NCBI RefSeq assembly: GCF_030581075.1
Contig: NZ_JAUQSW010000002.1
Coordinates: 372,001-436,000, forward strand
Direction: 5' to 3'
Source of the DNA: Hymenobacter cheonanensis
GTDB taxonomy: Bacteria; Bacteroidota; Bacteroidia; Cytophagales; Hymenobacteraceae
Length of the DNA: 64,000 nucleotides
Position 1 is the first letter of the stretch; each line of letters opens with the position of its first letter. Under the pieces are notes generated by a model that was not told where the DNA came from, did not search any database, and worked only from the letters and a program-made list of their open reading frames with translations. The translations under genes and the position numbers were made by a program. Below are positions 32,644 to 43,800 of this stretch, piece after piece.

Positions 32644-34689
32644 TCACCAAATCTTCACCCGCGCCGAGTCCGGAATGTAGAGCTTCTGGCCGGGCTTCAC
32701 GCCAAAGGCGTCGTAGAAAGCGGGCACGTCGGCCATCGGGCCGTTCACACGGTACTGGGCCGGCGAGTGCACATCGGTGAGCAGCTGCGAGGCCAGGGCC
32801 TCGTCGCGCACGTGCATCTGCCAGCCCAGCGCGTAGCCCAGGAAGTAGCGCTGCACGGGCGTGAGGCCGGCCACTTTCTTGCCTTCCTTGTACTCCTTGG
32901 TTTTCTTGAAGGCATCGAGGCCGATGACGATGCCACCGAGGTCGGCAATGTTTTCGCCGGCCGTGGCCTTGCCGTTGATGTGCATCGAGTCGAGCAGCGT
33001 GTAGTGGTTGAACTGCTTGACAATCACATTTACGCGCTGGTTGAAGCGCTTGCGGTCGTCCTTGCTCCACCACTCGTGCAGGTTGCCGTGGGCGTCGTAC
33101 TGGCTGCCCTCGTCGTCGAAACCGTGGGTCAGCTCGTGGCCAATGGTGCTGGCCCCGGCGTAGCCGTACACGAGGGCGTCGTCGGCATCGGCATCGAGCA
33201 AGGTCGGGATGGCGAAGGCGGCGGCGGGCAGCACAATCTCGTTATTCGAGCCGTTGTAGTAGGCGTTGTAGGTCTGGGGCGTCATGCCCCACTCGGTGCG
33301 GTCGACGGGCTTGCCCAGCTTGTTGAGCTGGTAGTTGTACTGCCAGGTGTTGGCGCGCATCACGTTGGCGGCCAGCGAGCTGCGGTCGATGGTCAGGCTC
33401 GCATAGTCCTTCCACTTATTCGGGTAGCCAACTTTGGGGTTGATTTTGTGGAGCTTGTCCAGGGCCACCACTTTGGTGGGCGCGCTCATCCAGTCCACGT
33501 TTTTGATGTGCTCGGCAAACGACGATACCACGTTTTTCACCAAGGTATCGTAGCGGGCCTTGGCTTCGGGCTTGAAGTATTCTTTCACAAAAAGCTGGCC
33601 TAGCGCATCGCCCAGGGCGTCTTCTTCCATGTCGAGCACGCGCTTCCAGCGGGGGCGCATGGCCTTGGCGCCGCGCAGCGTGGTGCCGTAGAAGTGGAAA
33701 TTCTCATCCACGAACGGCTGGCTGAGCGTGGCGGCGTACTCGCGCGCCAGCTGCCAACTGAGGTAGGCCTTCCAATCGTCTACCGCCTTGGTTTTCAAGA
33801 GCTGGCCCACCGTCTGGTAGAACTCGGGCTGGCCCACAATTACCGTATCAACTTTGGCTAGCCCCATTTGGCCGAACCACGATTTCCAGTCGACGCCGGG
33901 CGTCAGCTTGTCGAGCTGGGCCACGGTCATTTTGTTGTAGTTTTTGTAGGGGTCGCGCAGGGCTTCGAGCTTGCGCGACGACTTGGCCAGGCTGGTTTCG
34001 AGCGCCATCACGCGGGCGGCGTTGGCGTTGGCCGTGGTCGAGTCCTGGCCGAGCAGCTTAAACGTGTTGGCCACGTGGCGCAGGTAGGCGCGGCGAATGT
34101 TCTTGGTGCGGGTGTCGGTGTTGAAGTAGTAGTCGCGGTTGGGCAAACCCAGGCCGCTCTGGTGCAGGTACAGCGCCATCTTATCGCTGTTCTTATCGTC
34201 CTGGCTCACGCGCGGGCCGATGAGGGCGCGCACCCCCAGCTTGATTTCCTGGGCGATGACGCCCGGCACGTCGGCCGGCGCTTTGATGGCCGCGATGCGG
34301 TCGAGTTCGGGCTTGAGGGGCGCCACGCCCAGCTTATTAGCCTTTACCGAATCGATACCCACGGCCCAGAAGTCGCCGATTTTCTGCTGGTTGCTACCGG
34401 CAGCGGCGTTGGCCTTGGCAGCCTCCACGCTGGTTTCGCGCAGGCGGTTGTACACTTCTTTCTGCACCTCGATACCGATGCCCGAGTTGCTTTCGGACGC
34501 CGGAATGGGGTGGTTTTTAATCCAGGTGCCGTTGGCGTAGCTGAAAAAATCGTTGCCCGGCGCCACGGTGGTGTCGAGGGCGGCGCGCAGCAAATCGGGC
34601 TGCTTGCCCGAGGCCGACGAGGTGGAAGACGAGTTGCAGGCCGTAGCCAGGGCGGCCAGCAGCGGCAGCGCCAACAGGTTTTTGTTCAT
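32644..34689 (-). CDS. pepO: M13 (neprilysin-like) metallopeptidase lipoprotein
   Basis: 681 residues. Lipoprotein signal MNKNLLALPLLAALATAC, then a Ser-rich spacer and the M13 N-domain (GNDFFSYANGTWIKNHPIP). The zinc site is TIGHELTHGFDDEG (HExxH, about 517-530) with the third ligand in GENIADLGG about 60 residues later; NAYYNGSNNEIVLPA is the substrate-strand motif NAYY and the C-terminus VKPGQKLYIPD is also canonical, though the very last motif CxxW is absent as in most bacterial members. It trims oligopeptides outside the inner membrane. Confidence 0.93.
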   Translation of the reverse strand: MNKNLLALPLLAALATACNSSSTSSASGKQPDLLRAALDTTVAPGNDFFSYANGTWIKNHPIPASESNSGIGIEVQKEVYNRLRETSVEAAKANAAAGSNQQKIGDFWAVGIDSVKANKLGVAPLKPELDRIAAIKAPADVPGVIAQEIKLGVRALIGPRVSQDDKNSDKMALYLHQSGLGLPNRDYYFNTDTRTKNIRRAYLRHVANTFKLLGQDSTTANANAARVMALETSLAKSSRKLEALRDPYKNYNKMTVAQLDKLTPGVDWKSWFGQMGLAKVDTVIVGQPEFYQTVGQLLKTKAVDDWKAYLSWQLAREYAATLSQPFVDENFHFYGTTLRGAKAMRPRWKRVLDMEEDALGDALGQLFVKEYFKPEAKARYDTLVKNVVSSFAEHIKNVDWMSAPTKVVALDKLHKINPKVGYPNKWKDYASLTIDRSSLAANVMRANTWQYNYQLNKLGKPVDRTEWGMTPQTYNAYYNGSNNEIVLPAAAFAIPTLLDADADDALVYGYAGASTIGHELTHGFDDEGSQYDAHGNLHEWWSKDDRKRFNQRVNVIVKQFNHYTLLDSMHINGKATAGENIADLGGIVIGLDAFKKTKEYKEGKKVAGLTPVQRYFLGYALGWQMHVRDEALASQLLTDVHSPAQYRVNGPMADVPAFYDAFGVKPGQKLYIPDSARVKIW

Positions 34690-34723
34690 TGCGAAAAAAG
34701 ATAGAGCTTAGCCAGAAGCACCG

Positions 34724-34731
34724 CAATAGTA
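34724..34731 (-). promoter_or_regulatory. -7 box (TACTATTG) of the M13 peptidase gene
   Basis: TACTATTG differs from TAnnTTTG at one position and lies 35 nt before the ATG. Confidence 0.4.
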
Positions 34732-34796
34732 GCGCCGGCCGGGGCACAGTAGCTAACGGTCGGTGCTTTGCGTAGGACGGTTGCACCGCTTCGCCC

Positions 34797-34804
34797 CACT
34801 TTTG
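34797..34804 (+). promoter_or_regulatory. -7 box (CACTTTTG) of the membrane protein gene
   Basis: CACTTTTG matches TAnnTTTG except the first base and lies 5 nt before ATG 34810. Confidence 0.45.
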
Positions 34805-34809
34805 CCCGC

Positions 34810-35295
34810 ATGACGCTTCCGCAGCTGCTTCTCCTCAATTTTGCCCTGGCGGCCTACCTTACCGGCGTTGTCTGGGTGGTGCAGCTGGTCACGTACCCGG
34901 CGCTGATGCGGGTGGGCAAGCCCGAATTTGGCCGCTACCACACCGCCCACACGCGGGGCATGGGCTGGGCCGTGGGCGCGCCCATGGTGGCCGAGCTGGC
35001 CCTGGCCGGCTGGCTGGCCTGGGCGGCCTACCCTGGCTGGGGCGCGGGTGCGGCGCTAGGGCAGCTGGCACTGGTAGTGGTGGTGTGGCTGGCCACGTTT
35101 TTTATCGCCGTGCCGTTTCACAATCGGCTGGCGGCCGGCGGCTACAATTACGTGGCGCTCGACGGCCTGGTGCGCACCAACTGGCTGCGCACGCTGGCCT
35201 GGACGGCCCGCGCGGCGCTGCTGGGCTGGTGGCTGTGGCAGCTATCCGCCGAATACCTGCCCGCGCTGCCCAACATTCGGGCCGTCGCGCCGTAA
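34810..35295 (+). CDS. Uncharacterised four-helix membrane protein
   Basis: 161 residues with four predicted membrane helices (LLLLNFALAAYLTGVVWVVQ, APMVAELALAGWLAWAAY, ALGQLALVVVVWLATFFIAV and LAWTARAALLGWWLW). Polar residues TYPALMRVG, FGRYHTAHTRGMG and VPFHNRLAAGG lie in loops or at helix ends, so His-containing sites may bind a cofactor or metal. I cannot name the family. The start agrees with the -7 box 5 nt upstream; a longer frame from 34768 would add basic residues without homology. A lipoprotein gene follows 27 nt later. Confidence 0.7.
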   Translation: MTLPQLLLLNFALAAYLTGVVWVVQLVTYPALMRVGKPEFGRYHTAHTRGMGWAVGAPMVAELALAGWLAWAAYPGWGAGAALGQLALVVVVWLATFFIAVPFHNRLAAGGYNYVALDGLVRTNWLRTLAWTARAALLGWWLWQLSAEYLPALPNIRAVAP

Positions 35296-35322
35296 CTTGC
35301 GGCCTAAAATCCGGCTTATCTC

Positions 35323-35580
35323 ATGATGATGAAACGTTTCCTGCCCGCGCTGCTAGCCTCAGCGGCCCTCACGCTGACCCTGGCCGCTTGCAGCTCGCCC
35401 GACGGCAACCCCACCTCGACCGAAGACGACGTAGCCACGACGGCCCTGCCGCCCATTCCGGCCGCCGTAGACACTACCGGTGGCAAAAAAGCCCCCGCCC
35501 CGGCCGCCAACAGCCCCATGCGCGAGCTAACGGCCCCCAACGCCGTGGAAGACATCAAGAAGATGCAGCCGCAGATGTAA
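35323..35580 (+). CDS. Small lipoprotein
   Basis: 85 residues. Signal peptide with lipobox LTLAAC (Cys about 26), followed by a polar, Pro/Ala-rich tail containing VDTTGGKKAPAPAANS and MRELTAPNAVEDIKKMQPQM. Three tandem ATG codons open the frame, so the start may be 35323, 35326 or 35329. No domain. It could be co-transcribed with the membrane protein upstream. Confidence 0.7.
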   Translation: MMMKRFLPALLASAALTLTLAACSSPDGNPTSTEDDVATTALPPIPAAVDTTGGKKAPAPAANSPMRELTAPNAVEDIKKMQPQM

Positions 35581-35641
35581 CCCGCAGGTTTGTATTGCCT
35601 TACCTGATTTTCCAGATTCAGCCGACCGCCTTTTAACAGTA

Positions 35642-35694
35642 GCGAAAGCCTGCGTTTCTAAGCTGCAAAGCAGCTCCGAAACGCAGGCTTTCGC
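35642..35694. repeat. Two-level hairpin, 17-bp outer stem
   Basis: GCGAAAGCCTGCGTTTC (35642-35658) pairs with 35678-35694; within the loop AGCTGC pairs with GCAGCT (35661-35675). There is no U-tract after it, so it is not a plain terminator. It lies between the lipoprotein and GNAT genes. Confidence 0.8.
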
Positions 35695-35717
35695 ATAGCT
35701 GAGCTTTCGTTTTTCTG

Positions 35718-36212
35718 ATGACAACTTCCCCTGTTTTGCGCCGCGGCCAGGAGGCCGACCTGCCCCGCGTGCTAGCCCTCATTCAGGAGCTGGCGGTGTA
35801 TGAGCGCGAGCCCGACGCCGTGACCAACACCCTGGACATGATGCGCCACGACGGCTTCGGGCCGGCGCCGATTTTTGGCTTCTTCGTGCTCGAAAGCGCG
35901 GGCGACCTCATCGGGCTGGCCCTGTTTTACACGGCCTACTCGACCTGGAAGGGCCGGATGCTGTACCTCGAAGACCTGGTAGTGACGGAGGCGGCCCGGC
36001 GCGGCGGCTACGGCCGCCTGCTCTTCGATGCCGTGGTGGCCGAGGCCCGGCGCACCGGTGCCCAGCGCATGAAGTGGCAGGTGCTCGACTGGAACGAGCC
36101 GGCCATTGCCTTCTATAAAAAGCTAGGGGCCAACATCGAAGGCGAGTGGCTGAACGGCAACCTTAGCGCCGATGACCTGCGCGCGTATCAGTTTGCCGGG
36201 GGAGATAAATAA
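35718..36212 (+). CDS. GNAT-family N-acetyltransferase (diamine acetyltransferase-like)
   Basis: 164 residues with the GNAT core: LRRGQEADLPRVLALIQELA at the start, FFVLESAGDLIGLALFY, the central strand RMLYLEDLVVTEAARRGGYG with the acetyl-CoA P-loop ARRGGYGRLLFD, and QVLDWNEPAIAFYKKLGA. YLEDLVV and the WNEPAIAFY stretch are characteristic of the spermidine/spermine (SSAT-like) branch, so the substrate may be a polyamine or small amine. Cytoplasmic. It is a lone gene between a structured hairpin and an inverted repeat. Confidence 0.85.
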   Translation: MTTSPVLRRGQEADLPRVLALIQELAVYEREPDAVTNTLDMMRHDGFGPAPIFGFFVLESAGDLIGLALFYTAYSTWKGRMLYLEDLVVTEAARRGGYGRLLFDAVVAEARRTGAQRMKWQVLDWNEPAIAFYKKLGANIEGEWLNGNLSADDLRAYQFAGGDK

Positions 36213-36228
36213 CAGATAGTACGCAGTA

Positions 36229-36335
36229 TAACGGCCGTCATGCCGGGCTGGCCGAAGCGTCTTGCCTATATCATTGGGTTTGTGCCCTGACGATTCGGAC
36301 AAGATGCTTCGGCCAGCCCGGCATGACGGCCGTTA
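36229..36335. repeat. 36-bp inverted repeat (one mismatch)
   Basis: Arms 36229-36264 and 36300-36335 pair at 35 of 36 positions; the core GTCATGCCGGGC...CGAAGC resembles the GTCATTGCGAGG...GAAGCAATC element at 7902-8035. It may also separate the convergent genes on either side. Confidence 0.92.
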
Positions 36336-36373
36336 CTTTAACGTATCTACTTATAATACTAGCTATCAGCCTG

Positions 36374-38482
36374 CTAAAGCCTTACCACCCGCAGGCTGCT
36401 GCTACCCTGGTCGGTGGTGAGGCGCAGGATGTAAAAGCCGGGGCGAAAGCCCGTTACGTCGAGGGTAAGCACGTTGAGGCCAGCCTGCACGGCCAGGCGC
36501 TGGCCCCTGATGTAGCGGCCCAGCTCATCGTAGAAGCGCAGCACGAGGTCGCCGCTGGCGGCCACCGGATAAACTAGCTGCAACTGGTTGCCAGCCACCG
36601 GATTGGGGAAAACCGACGCGGCGGCGGCGGCATCGGTGGTGAGCGGCAGCGGGGCGGCGTAGTCGGTGGTGCCGTCGGGGCGGCGCAGGCCCAGGCGGTA
36701 ATAGTGCAGGCCACCCAGCGGGCGCGGGTCGGCGAGCACGTACTGGCCGCTGGCTACGCCGGCCGGGGTGGTGGCCACGGCCTGCCAGCCCCCGCCGGCC
36801 GTGGTAGTGTCAATGCCCGCGCTGCGCTCCAGCACAAAGCCATTGAGAAAACACTCGGCGCGGGTGCTGAAGGAGAGCGTGGGCAGCGTGCTTACTACGC
36901 TGGCTACCAGGGCCGTGAGCGGCGCGGGCAGCATGGCCGGCCCGCCGCAGCCCCGGCTGCGGAAGCTGCGGGTGCGCAGCACCAGGCGCCCGCCCGCCAC
37001 GTCGGAGGCGGGGCTGAGGGTGCGCAGGTTGGCTGCTGGCGCCACGCCGTAGTGCATAATGGCGCCGGGCCGGATGAGGTGCGCGAGCTGCTGGGCGTGG
37101 CCTAGCTCGTGCACGGCCACCGACTCAAAATCGTATTGCCCCGCCCCGGCCAGCCCCGGCCCAAACTGAAACGGCAGGCTGGTGGCAAACTGCTGGTCGA
37201 TTTCGGACACGTAGAAAACAACTTCCCGCTGGGCATTATAACACCCTAAGTAATAAGACGTAGTGCGCCCCAGCACCCGGGCCGGCAGCGTGCCATCGTC
37301 GAAAGCCACCACGTTGGTATTATCCGAGGCAATGGCGTTGCCAGTGGCCGTAGCCCCTACTTCCCAGTTGATGCCGGTGGCGCAGCGCCACTGCGCCAGC
37401 CCGCGCTGCCAGGCGGCCCCCGCCGCCGCATTGGCCGCGAAGCTGGGGCTGAAGCGGAACGTGAGGCCGCCCGTGGCATTGGTGGCCACGTGGTTGGGGC
37501 GGTCGGCAAAGGCGCCGGTGGCATCATCGATGTTGCTGAGGGCGTAGACGATAGTGAGCGCGGCGGCCGAGGTAGCGCTGCTGCCATCGGCGGTGGTGAC
37601 GCCCACCGTGCCGGTGCCGGCGGGGTGGCCACTGGTAGCCAGCGAAGGCACGCGCACCTGAATCTGGGTGTCGCTCCAGCTGAGGTAATCGCGCGCCAGG
37701 GCCCGGGTGGTGGTGGCGCCCCCGTCGTCGGCATTGCGAAAATCGACGCCCCCGCTGCCCCGGCTAGCCCCAAAGCCGCTGCCCTGGATGGTGAGCACCG
37801 CGCCGGTACCGGCCGTGGTTTGCGCGGGGCTGAAAGCGGTAATAACCGGCGCCAGCACTTGCAGCGTAGAGCGGGTAGTGGCCGCTGGCAGGCCGGCGGC
37901 GCGCCTGGCGGCCGCTTGCAGGCGCGGGTTGGCGCGCAGCTCCTGCGGCGGCCGGCCGCTGAGCCGGGAGGTTTGCTGGCTAGCCTCGGCCCAGGTGGCG
38001 TAGGGGCGGGCCGGCTCGGCGGCCGTGCCCTGGGCCAGGTCGTAGGTAATGACGCCTTGGCTCGACGCGTAGGCGGCGTAGGCCGGGGCCACGCCCGCCC
38101 ACGGCGTGCGCACCAGAAAGAAAATGCCCTGCTGGCCCACCGGCAGCGGGCGCAGGGTGTTGGTAAGCTCCTGGCGAGCCAAGCCCACTTGGCCGCCCTC
38201 TACCACCAGCGGCACCGCCGCCGTGTCGGGCAGCGTGCCCTTCAGTACCCGGAATACCCGCAGCCGCTGCCGCGTAAAAATGTGGGTGTGGCTGGCATCC
38301 CACTCGCCGTGGGCATCCAGCACTTCGGCCTCCACAATGAGGCTAGCGGCCTGCACCCGCTCGGCGGCGGGCAGCGGCAGCAGCAGGCACGGCAGGGGGG
38401 CCTGCTGAGCCACCACCCGGCTAGCCGCTACCGCCAGAGCCAGCCCGAGCAGCCAGCTTCGCAAATGAGTAAAAAAGCGCAT
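36374..38482 (-). CDS. Secreted matrixin-like metalloprotease with IPT/TIG domain and T9SS sorting domain
   Basis: 702 residues. Signal peptide ending VVAQQ; an N-terminal region near 25-190; an IPT/TIG Ig-like fold (PVITAFSPAQTTAGTGAVLT) near 215; then a region holding FRFSPSF, WQRGLAQWRCATGINWEV and the zinc motif HELGHAQQLAH near 457-467. This fits HExxHxxGxxH except that Leu replaces the Gly. The end is a T9SS type A sorting domain (VFPNPVAGNQL, then LVLRFYDELGRYIRG and FRPGFYILRL). It is likely an extracellular protease exported by T9SS. ATG 38482 gives the signal peptide. Confidence 0.8.
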   Translation of the reverse strand: MRFFTHLRSWLLGLALAVAASRVVAQQAPLPCLLLPLPAAERVQAASLIVEAEVLDAHGEWDASHTHIFTRQRLRVFRVLKGTLPDTAAVPLVVEGGQVGLARQELTNTLRPLPVGQQGIFFLVRTPWAGVAPAYAAYASSQGVITYDLAQGTAAEPARPYATWAEASQQTSRLSGRPPQELRANPRLQAAARRAAGLPAATTRSTLQVLAPVITAFSPAQTTAGTGAVLTIQGSGFGASRGSGGVDFRNADDGGATTTRALARDYLSWSDTQIQVRVPSLATSGHPAGTGTVGVTTADGSSATSAAALTIVYALSNIDDATGAFADRPNHVATNATGGLTFRFSPSFAANAAAGAAWQRGLAQWRCATGINWEVGATATGNAIASDNTNVVAFDDGTLPARVLGRTTSYYLGCYNAQREVVFYVSEIDQQFATSLPFQFGPGLAGAGQYDFESVAVHELGHAQQLAHLIRPGAIMHYGVAPAANLRTLSPASDVAGGRLVLRTRSFRSRGCGGPAMLPAPLTALVASVVSTLPTLSFSTRAECFLNGFVLERSAGIDTTTAGGGWQAVATTPAGVASGQYVLADPRPLGGLHYYRLGLRRPDGTTDYAAPLPLTTDAAAAASVFPNPVAGNQLQLVYPVAASGDLVLRFYDELGRYIRGQRLAVQAGLNVLTLDVTGFRPGFYILRLTTDQGSSSLRVVRL

Positions 38483-38644
38483 GGGCGAATGTACCGCCGC
38501 CTGCCCTACCAACCGGCAGGCCAGGCGCCAAAACTTCGGCACGCTTTGTGAAAAAGCCATGAGCCATTACGCGCCAGTTACGTACTACCACGCGGCTTCC
38601 CACCCGGCCCGCAGGCCCAGCCGCTTTTCTGCTCTGTTTTTCTT

Positions 38645-39034
38645 ATGCATCGCTTCTCTCCTCTCCTGCTTGGCCTGCTAGCGGTCAGCACAGTTCCCTG
38701 CTTCAGCCAGGCGGCCCCGCCCGCGGCCACCACCGCCCGCCCCTGCGGCACTTTTAATGGCCGGGTAATGGCTGGCGAAAAGCCGCTGGCCGGCACCAGC
38801 ATTTTTGTCAAGGGCACCAGCATCATCCTCATTACCAACGAGGAAGGCTTCTTTACGCTGCCGGCTTCGGTGGTTAATTTTCCCACGCTGGCGGTAAGCG
38901 CGGCTGGCTACGCCCCACAGGAATTTACTTATACCACCTGCACCCCGGTAACCCTGGAAATGCAGCTGCTACCGGGCACCCGCATCAAGCAGCACGGCAA
39001 GCGCAAGGGCTTTATCATGAAAACCGGCTCGTAG
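38645..39034 (+). CDS. Secreted protein with CarboxypepD_reg-like (peptidase-associated) domain
   Basis: 129 residues: a signal peptide (cleavage near CFSQA), then a single beta-sandwich of the carboxypeptidase-regulatory type, with GTFNGRVMAGEKPLAGTSIF, VKGTSIILITNEEGFFTLPA and FPTLAVSAAGYAPQEF. Such domains are found at the N-terminus of SusC/TonB receptors, but here the domain stands alone, with a basic tail (KQHGKRKGFIMK). The role is unknown. Its stop overlaps the next gene start by one base. Confidence 0.75.
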   Translation: MHRFSPLLLGLLAVSTVPCFSQAAPPAATTARPCGTFNGRVMAGEKPLAGTSIFVKGTSIILITNEEGFFTLPASVVNFPTLAVSAAGYAPQEFTYTTCTPVTLEMQLLPGTRIKQHGKRKGFIMKTGS

Positions 39035-39348
39035 TGGCGCCCGGTTTGCCGCCTCCGGCCGGGGCTTTTGTGGTGCGCAGCAGCTTGCGGGTGCCGGGCC
39101 TGGGCTTGCTGCTGCTACCGGCCTCGCCCGTGCCAGGGTGGCTGGCCGCGCCCGACCTGCACACGGCCGTGCAGGTGCGGCTACATAGCCCCGGCCAGCC
39201 CGCGCTGCTGCTGCCCGCTACCATCGAAGAGCTGGGCCACGACGGGCAGCCGCCTACTCGTGCCCTGCTGCTCGATGCCGACCCGGGCACGCCCCCCGCC
39301 GGCGCCTGGCTGGTGCTTGTGCAGGTAGTGCCTTCAGAACTGTTTTAA
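39034..39348 (+). CDS. Small uncharacterised protein coupled to the preceding gene
   Basis: 104 residues from GTG 39034, which shares one base with the upstream stop (TAGTG), so translation is probably coupled. The sequence alternates hydrophobic strands (FVVRSSLRVPGLGLLLLPA, VQVRLHSP, LLLDADPGTPPAGAWLVLVQ), suggesting a small beta protein. No domain known. The codon usage and third-position GC match true genes here. Confidence 0.55.
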   Translation: MAPGLPPPAGAFVVRSSLRVPGLGLLLLPASPVPGWLAAPDLHTAVQVRLHSPGQPALLLPATIEELGHDGQPPTRALLLDADPGTPPAGAWLVLVQVVPSELF

Positions 39349-39436
39349 TGCTGCTAGCTAGTGCGCACCGGAGTTAGCTATATCTACTAGGCGCTCACTA
39401 GCAGCTATTTAGCTTGAGTAAGCGAAATTCGCTTCG

Positions 39437-40348
39437 CTACCCGGCCAGCTGCACCTGGGCTACCAGGGCGGTACTACCGCCCTGGTCGTCGTCCGTAACC
39501 AACAGCAGCTCCAGCGTGTGTGCATCTAGGGTACGCCGCACGGCCAGGCCTTCCACTTTGCCCAGGTAAGCGCGGCCATCGGCCCAGGCGAGGCGGGCAA
39601 AGGAGGCTGTGGAGGCGTCCAGGTCTACCACTCCCACGAAGGAGCCCAGCACAACACCGTCGGCTACGGCATCGGCAGTGGCCTCCACCGAGGCCGTGAC
39701 GAGCAGCACGCCACCGACGTAGGTAGCGCCCGAAAACCCGGCCGCGTGGCCATCCAACCCGGGCAGCTCGAAGGGCAGCACCCGCGCGGGACCCGGCGCG
39801 GGCATACCAGGCCCCAGCAGGTGCGCCAGCACCGCCCCCAGCGGCACCCCAAACAGCAGCGCCGGCCCCCCGCCCACCGACCGCTGCAACAGCAGCAGCT
39901 CGGTAGCGGTGGTGGCCGCCGCCTCAATATTGAGGGTGGTGCCGGGCGGCAGGTGGGCCCGCAGCTGCGCATACAGCGGCTGTAAATCAAGCGCCTGCAC
40001 CGGCGTAGCGGCCTCGCCGGGGCTAGCCGGCAAGCTCACAAAGTAGCCCTTGTCGCGGTTGGGCCGCGAGCCCGAGCCGCAGAGCAGCAGCCCGGCCTGC
40101 CCGCCAGGGCCTACCACGGCCGCCATGCTTTCGAGGTCGGGCTTGCTGGCCTTGGGAATGCGGCCGGTGCCAAAATCAGTGGTTTCGAACAGTTGCACCC
40201 GGCCGGTGGCAGCCAGCGTGGCCGCATCGAGCAGGTAGAGGTAGGGCGCATCGTCGCTGACGACGTAGGCAGTAGCCCCAACTATTTCTACCCCCGACGC
40301 CGAAGGCAGGTGGGGTAGCACGATTTCGGAAAGAATAGTCGCCGTCAC
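39437..40348 (-). CDS. Uncharacterised protein, possible beta-propeller
   Basis: About 303 residues from GTG 40348. Blades of the pattern YVVSDDAPYLYLLDAATLA, ESMAAVVGPGGQAGLLLCGS, GVVDLDASTASFARLAW and VEGLAVRRTLDAHTLELLLV suggest a propeller or esterase-like phytase fold. The family is unknown to me; similar proteins are common in Hymenobacter. Start is uncertain: the frame is open to 40492, but a -7-like GTACTTTG precedes GTG 40348 by about 20 nt. No signal peptide from this start. Confidence 0.6.
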   Translation of the reverse strand: MTATILSEIVLPHLPSASGVEIVGATAYVVSDDAPYLYLLDAATLAATGRVQLFETTDFGTGRIPKASKPDLESMAAVVGPGGQAGLLLCGSGSRPNRDKGYFVSLPASPGEAATPVQALDLQPLYAQLRAHLPPGTTLNIEAAATTATELLLLQRSVGGGPALLFGVPLGAVLAHLLGPGMPAPGPARVLPFELPGLDGHAAGFSGATYVGGVLLVTASVEATADAVADGVVLGSFVGVVDLDASTASFARLAWADGRAYLGKVEGLAVRRTLDAHTLELLLVTDDDQGGSTALVAQVQLAG

Positions 40349-40631
40349 GGGCAGCAGGTTTTTTCCCAAAGTACGTGCGCCGGGCACGAAGGGCCGGGCC
40401 GCGCTAACGGGCCACACTAAGTAGCCACAGCGCCACGGCGGTACTAGCCCAGCGGCGCCGGAACTAAGCTGAACCGTTGGTAACGGACGCATAACATCGG
40501 CCTACCCAACACCCGTAGAAAGCGCCCAAACCCACCTGCTTGTTTGCCAAGCCACCCCGCGCCGGGGCTAGCCCCCGGCCGGGTGGGCCGCTCACCAACT
40601 GATTTAATCCTGGGCCTGGTGTCCAGCCTGT

Positions 40632-41135
40632 ATGCACGACCTGGTAGACTTTCTTTTTGGCCCGCACGCCACTTCCCAAACCATTACCGATGTGCAAATG
40701 ACCACGCGGGCGGTTATCGTCTTCTTTGCGGCGCTAGCCCTGCTGCGGCTGTCGGGACCACGCACGTTTGGCGGTAGCACGGCCTTCGATTTGGTAGTTA
40801 AAATTATGCTCGGGGCCATTTTGAGCCGGGCGGTGGTGGCAGCATCTTCTTTTGGAGGAACGCTGCTGGCGGGCCTGGCCTTTGTGCTGCTGCACCGGGG
40901 GCTGGCGTGGGCCTCGTATCACTACGACTGGGTTGGCAAAATTGTGAAAGGCCAGGTGTACCTGCTGGCCGAAAAAGGCCAGGCTCGGCCCGAGCAGCTG
41001 CGTCAGCTTAATCTTAGCGAGAAGGATTTGCGCGAAGGCTTGCACGAAAACGGCAACGTAGGTACCCTGGCCGATACCGAGGCCGTGTACCTGGAGCGCG
41101 ACGGTAGCATTTCGGTAGTGAAAAAGAAGGGCTAG
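40632..41135 (+). CDS. DUF421 (YetF-like) membrane protein
   Basis: 167 residues. Two or three N-terminal membrane helices (VIVFFAALALLRLSGPRTFG, GGTLLAGLAFVLLHRGLAW) and the DUF421 signature TAFDLVVKIMLGAILSRAVV. The cytoplasmic C-terminal part has VGKIVKGQVYLLAEKGQAR, then LSEKDLREGLHENGN and AVYLERDGSISVVKK, as in B. subtilis YetF. Function is not established; YdfS/YetF relatives of spores form a membrane barrel with a cytoplasmic domain. Single gene. Confidence 0.85.
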   Translation: MHDLVDFLFGPHATSQTITDVQMTTRAVIVFFAALALLRLSGPRTFGGSTAFDLVVKIMLGAILSRAVVAASSFGGTLLAGLAFVLLHRGLAWASYHYDWVGKIVKGQVYLLAEKGQARPEQLRQLNLSEKDLREGLHENGNVGTLADTEAVYLERDGSISVVKKKG

Positions 41136-41248
41136 CGCCGGGCGCTGGCTTTTTAAGGTTAGCAGCAGGAGCAGGCTGGCAAAAGCGAAAATTCCGGGTT
41201 AGTAGCATCATTCGATTTCGATTCATCGTAAGGCGCAACCAGGCACTT

Positions 41249-41287
41249 TTGCCTGCTTCAGGCAAGTCAGATTTTCTCCAAAATCTG
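41249..41287 (+). promoter_or_regulatory. Two adjacent hairpins upstream of katG
   Basis: TTGCCTG/CAGGCAA (41249-41265) and CAGATTTT/AAAATCTG (41268-41287) lie back to back, just before a -7-like TAACTTGT at 41292-41299. They could be operator palindromes for a redox regulator, or end the upstream transcript. Confidence 0.45.
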
Positions 41288-41366
41288 GCTCTAACTTGTT
41301 CTTTTCCACGCATTGCACTGCCCTAAACAGCTTACCTTACCTTCACCCTTCCCACAGGAAACCGCC

Positions 41367-43685
<2,319 letters not shown>

Positions 43686-43736
43686 CCAGGGCCCTTGCCT
43701 AGTGCACTGGCGCCTGGCTAGGGCCACAAAATACCT

Positions 43737-43778
43737 AAAACGAACGCCCTGGCGCAATTGCACCAGGGCGTTCGTTTT
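43737..43778. terminator. Bidirectional terminator between katG and ettA
   Basis: A 16-bp stem AAAACGAACGCCCTGG / CCAGGGCGTTCGTTTT around a GCAATTGC centre, with A/T tracts forming the U-run on both strands. Confidence 0.93.
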
Positions 43779-43800
43779 GAAAGGGTGAGGTGGTAAACTG

